In this document: in pieces, positions 6,252 through 8,361 of the stretch | How positions within the stretch are numbered: position 1 is the stretch's first letter | Layout: every line of letters starts with the position of its first letter | Assembly: GCA_900321845.1 (NCBI GenBank) | Contig: ONXT01000104.1 | Span: forward strand, 1-8,361 | Length of the DNA: 8,361 nt | DNA from: an uncultured Bacteroidales bacterium | GTDB taxonomy: Bacteria; Bacteroidota; Bacteroidia; Bacteroidales; WCHB1-69 | Direction: 5' to 3' | The notes under the pieces: generated by a model | Database searches by the model: none | Told to the model about the DNA's origin: nothing | Seen by the model: the letters and a program-made list of their open reading frames with translations, nothing else | Made by a program: the position numbers and the translations under genes

Positions 6252-7979
6252 CTAGATTATGTTCGCGTCAGCGGTGACTTTGGTGTTGGCGAGGGCCTCG
6301 GAGATGTTGATGATATGATCGCCCAATTTTTCCAACAGCGCGTACATTCCGCTATAGGCGACGCCCTGCTGGTAGGTGTATTTTCCGCTGTTGATGTCAT
6401 CCAAATGTTTCGTGCGCAACTTGTCGCGGTACTCGTTGATGGCATTTTCTGCGGCAAGTGCCTCAGTGATATCGACGGTGCGATAGGGTTTCTCCAGATT
6501 TTTCAGCATCACATTCAGGGCACTACGTACGAGGTCAATCATGTGGTTGAGGTGCTCGGTCATCTCCGGCGTAAACTCGATGTTGTTTTCGTTTTTGTTT
6601 TCTATCTGCTTGGCCAGCTGGAAGTTCTGGTCGCCGATGCTTTCCAGGTTGTCGATGATGGAGAGCATTCCTGTGATGCGGCGGCTGGTTTCCGGGGTGA
6701 CGCCGGCGGCCGACATCTGCGAGAGGTAATTGGCTATTTCAATTTCCATTCTATCGGAAATCTGCTCGTAATTCTGCGTGCGCTTCAGCAGGTTGTCGTA
6801 CTCTTTCTCTTTGTAGGTCAAGGTCATGAGCGTGGGGATGAACTCGAACATGCGCACCATTCTTTCGCCGAAGGAGTGCACCTCGTTCTTCGCCGACTCA
6901 AGGGCGAGCTCACCCATCTTGATGTAGCCGCCTTCGATATAGCGGAGGCGGAAGCCTTCGTCCTCACCATCTTTGGCGCCAGCGACGAGGTATTTCGTAG
7001 CCTTTTCAATCTGCGGGATGAACCATACCAGCAAGAGGGCTTTCAAGATGTTGTAGATGGTATGGAAAAGACAGAGCGCGATGGGGATGGAGGTGGCGAC
7101 CACGTATGGCGACGAACCCTCCATCACTTCCGTCAGCAGGGCGATACCGTGTACGAAGGGGAAGAAGAAGATCAGCATCAAGAGGGCGCTGATGACATTG
7201 ATGATGAAGTGGGCGCGAGCAGCTCGTTTGGCGGCGATATTGCCGACGGCCGCAGCGATATTCGCCGTAACCGTGGTACCCAAGTTCTCGCCGAGTACCA
7301 GCGCCGCCGCTATCTCGAACGGGATGATGTTCTGTGCACAGAGCACGATGGTCAACGCCATCATCGCACTGGATGATTGCAGAATCACCGTCAATACCGT
7401 ACCAATGAGGAAGAAGAGCAGCAAGGAGCCGAAGCCAATGGAACCGCTACCCGAAACAAAACCCTGTATGTAGCTGATAAATGTGGCATTATTAGCCAAA
7501 TCCAAATCCTTGATGGCGTTCTGCAGAAAGTCGAGGCCGAGAAACAGCAAACCGAAACCAATGAAGAACTCACCCCATTGATTGACTTTCTTGCCCTTGT
7601 ACATCATCAGCAGGAAGCCAAGTCCGATGATGGGGAGCGTGGGTATGCTGTATTTAATTCCCAAAAAAGTGACAATCCACGAAGTGATGGTGGTGCCGAT
7701 GTTGGCGCCGAGAATCAAGCCTATGGCATTGCGCAGGTTGAGCAGCCCCGCATTCACGAAACTCACCACCATGACGGTGGTGGCGGAGGAGGACTGGATG
7801 ACAGAGGTGATGAATGTGCCAGTGAGGATGGCTTTGAAACTGTTGGAGGTGCAACGGGCCAGAATGTGTCGGAGGTTCTTTCCAGCCGCACGCTGCAGGG
7901 CTTCGCTCATGTAGGTCATGCCGAACAGAAACAAAGCAAGGGCGCCTAAAAGCGTCACGCACAAAGAAAATGCACTCAT
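6252..7979 (-). CDS. Na+/phosphate cotransporter-family inner-membrane protein with PhoU-like C-terminal domain
   Basis: This is a member of the NptA/YjbB-like (PF02690) family, which couples phosphate movement to sodium; in bacteria some members export phosphate. The 575-aa protein has two inverted-topology repeats, each with a signature pair: QSSSATT (62-68) with GANIGTT (91-97), and QSSSAMM (201-207) with GENLGTT (230-236). About eight hydrophobic segments lie in residues 1-325. Residues about 350-565 form a charged helical PhoU-like domain with the E-x3-D-type motifs LESIGD (445-450) and LEKLGDHI (549-556), likely cytoplasmic and regulatory. I chose the ATG at 7979 over an in-frame TTG at 7985, because ATG gives a normal N-terminus (MSAFSL) and the candidate promoter ends only 10 nt upstream of the TTG. 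It is transcribed divergently from the TraB/GumN gene. The direction of phosphate transport cannot be read from sequence. Confidence 0.92.
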   Translation of the reverse strand: MSAFSLCVTLLGALALFLFGMTYMSEALQRAAGKNLRHILARCTSNSFKAILTGTFITSVIQSSSATTVMVVSFVNAGLLNLRNAIGLILGANIGTTITSWIVTFLGIKYSIPTLPIIGLGFLLMMYKGKKVNQWGEFFIGFGLLFLGLDFLQNAIKDLDLANNATFISYIQGFVSGSGSIGFGSLLLFFLIGTVLTVILQSSSAMMALTIVLCAQNIIPFEIAAALVLGENLGTTVTANIAAAVGNIAAKRAARAHFIINVISALLMLIFFFPFVHGIALLTEVMEGSSPYVVATSIPIALCLFHTIYNILKALLLVWFIPQIEKATKYLVAGAKDGEDEGFRLRYIEGGYIKMGELALESAKNEVHSFGERMVRMFEFIPTLMTLTYKEKEYDNLLKRTQNYEQISDRMEIEIANYLSQMSAAGVTPETSRRITGMLSIIDNLESIGDQNFQLAKQIENKNENNIEFTPEMTEHLNHMIDLVRSALNVMLKNLEKPYRTVDITEALAAENAINEYRDKLRTKHLDDINSGKYTYQQGVAYSGMYALLEKLGDHIINISEALANTKVTADANII

Positions 7980-7995
7980 ACGCAAAAATTTGCCG

Positions 7996-8003
7996 CAAAA
8001 TTA
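7996..8003 (-). promoter_or_regulatory. Candidate -7 promoter element for the Na/Pi cotransporter gene
   Basis: The minus strand reads TAATTTTG, a full match to TAnnTTTG, with 16 nt between it and the ATG at 7979. The implied leader is only about 10 nt. No good -33 TTTG is visible 19-21 nt upstream. Confidence 0.6.
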
Positions 8004-8039
8004 GTAAAAAAATCGCATATATGGCGACCGTTTTTTTCG

Positions 8040-8047
8040 TAATTTTG
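8040..8047 (+). promoter_or_regulatory. Candidate -7 promoter element for the TraB/GumN gene
   Basis: TAATTTTG is a full match to TAnnTTTG and ends 21 nt before the ATG at 8069, implying a leader of about 15 nt. A T-run lies just upstream; there is no clear -33 TTTG at the usual spacing. Confidence 0.6.
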
Positions 8048-8068
8048 CACCCATTAAAAATGCATAAT

Positions 8069-8361
8069 ATGAAACGAATTTCTCTCCTTTTTGTCCTTGT
8101 TTTTGTCGTATTCTGCGGGTTTTCCCAATCATTATTATGGAAGGTGACCGGAAAAAAACTGCAAAGTCCGTCCTATCTTTACGGAACCATCCACATTCAA
8201 GACCAGCGAGTGTTCAACTTCGACACCCTCGTTTGGGAGAAATTCCACAGCTGCGACGCATTTGCCATGGAAATCCTGATGGACGAAATCAACCCGGCGG
8301 AAATGCGCGACTGCATGTATATGCCGAAGGGCAAGCTGCTGTCGGAACTGATGTCGCCAGA
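8069..8361 (+). CDS. TraB/GumN-family secreted protein, 5' part only
   Basis: The first 97 codons of a gene that runs off the right edge are present. The N-terminus is a signal peptide (MKRISLLFVLVFVVF, probable cleavage near GFSQ at 17-20). Cys16 is preceded by Phe, so this is not a standard lipobox. The mature start contains LWKVTGKKLQSPSYLYGTIHI, shown here as its parts LWKVTG (23-28) and YLYGTIHI (36-43). The GTIH at 39-42 is the N-terminal G-x2-H motif of the TraB/PrgY/TIKI superfamily, some of whose eukaryotic members are metalloproteases. Glu68 in FAMEI is also in a typical place. A second in-frame ATG at 8060 would add three residues; 8069 gives the more normal signal peptide and a longer leader. 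The bacterial GumN-like proteins have no firmly known role. The rest of the gene, including the second motif, is outside the window. Confidence 0.85.
   Translation, partial: MKRISLLFVLVFVVFCGFSQSLLWKVTGKKLQSPSYLYGTIHIQDQRVFNFDTLVWEKFHSCDAFAMEILMDEINPAEMRDCMYMPKGKLLSELMSP

Larger units (their letters stand above)
7995..8048. repeat. 9-bp inverted repeat coinciding with the two divergent -7 elements
   Basis: GCAAAATTA (7995-8003) and TAATTTTGC (8040-8048) are exact reverse complements separated by 36 bp. Each arm contains the candidate -7 hexamer region of one of the two divergent genes. The symmetry may simply reflect two identical promoters. Confidence 0.6.

Noticed and set aside
6165..7376. 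A 403-codon plus-strand open frame antisense to the Na/Pi gene, continued by another at 7377-7949
   Set aside because: The minus strand encodes a complete transporter. The antisense product is a low-complexity run rich in Val, Gly, Asp and His with no family pattern and no promoter of its own.
7980..7985. TTG at 7985 as the Na/Pi start codon
   Set aside because: The in-frame ATG at 7979 gives a normal membrane-protein N-terminus, and TTG would leave almost no leader after the candidate promoter.
8060..8062. ATG at 8060 as the TraB/GumN start
   Set aside because: It is in frame but adds only MHN before the MKRISLL signal peptide and would sit within a few bases of the expected transcription start. 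It cannot be fully excluded.
1..8361. Defence, mobile or CRISPR-type system
   Set aside because: All sizeable genes are recognisable housekeeping or transport families. There are no repeat-spacer arrays, transposases, integrases, terminal inverted repeats or tRNA attachment sites.

Overview
The window looks like ordinary chromosomal housekeeping DNA from a member of the Bacteroidota, most likely a Bacteroidales-type organism. Three things point there. The protein families and their lengths fit: a 334-aa class II aldolase, a Na/Pi cotransporter with a PhoU-like tail, and an S41 protease with a long C-terminal extension. Candidate promoters match the Bacteroidetes -7 consensus TAnnTTTG. Most genes lack a Shine-Dalgarno sequence and have A/T-rich leaders instead.

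Layout: six complete genes lie on the minus strand. In transcription order (right to left) they are a Na+/phosphate symporter-family protein (7979-6252), class II fructose-bisphosphate aldolase (6143-5139), a 101-aa TIGR04076-like protein of unknown function (5116-4811), a secreted S41 C-terminal processing protease with a PDZ domain (4738-2972), DNA primase dnaG (2936-861) and tRNA pseudouridine synthase truA (793-53). At the right edge, the first 97 codons of a secreted TraB/GumN-family protein run on the plus strand (from 8069), divergent from the Na/Pi gene. At the left edge, a short open plus-strand frame (3-56) may be the tail of a gene convergent with truA.

Likely transcription units: (i) protease-dnaG-truA, with gaps of 35 and 67 nt, read from a TAnnTTTG element 37 nt upstream of the protease start; (ii) aldolase plus the TIGR04076-like gene, 22 nt apart, the second gene having an unusually good AGGAG ribosome-binding site; (iii) the Na/Pi gene and the TraB/GumN gene, transcribed apart from an 89-bp region whose two -7 elements form a perfect 9-bp inverted repeat. 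Functionally this is a mix: central carbon metabolism, phosphate handling, envelope proteolysis, replication priming and tRNA modification. Nothing suggests one shared pathway.

No rRNA, tRNA, CRISPR array, insertion sequence, prophage or defence system is visible. No intergenic stretch exceeds about 110 bases. I found no new multi-gene system. The least understood item is the small cysteine-containing TIGR04076-like protein. The most regulatory-looking DNA is the divergent promoter region at 7980-8068.
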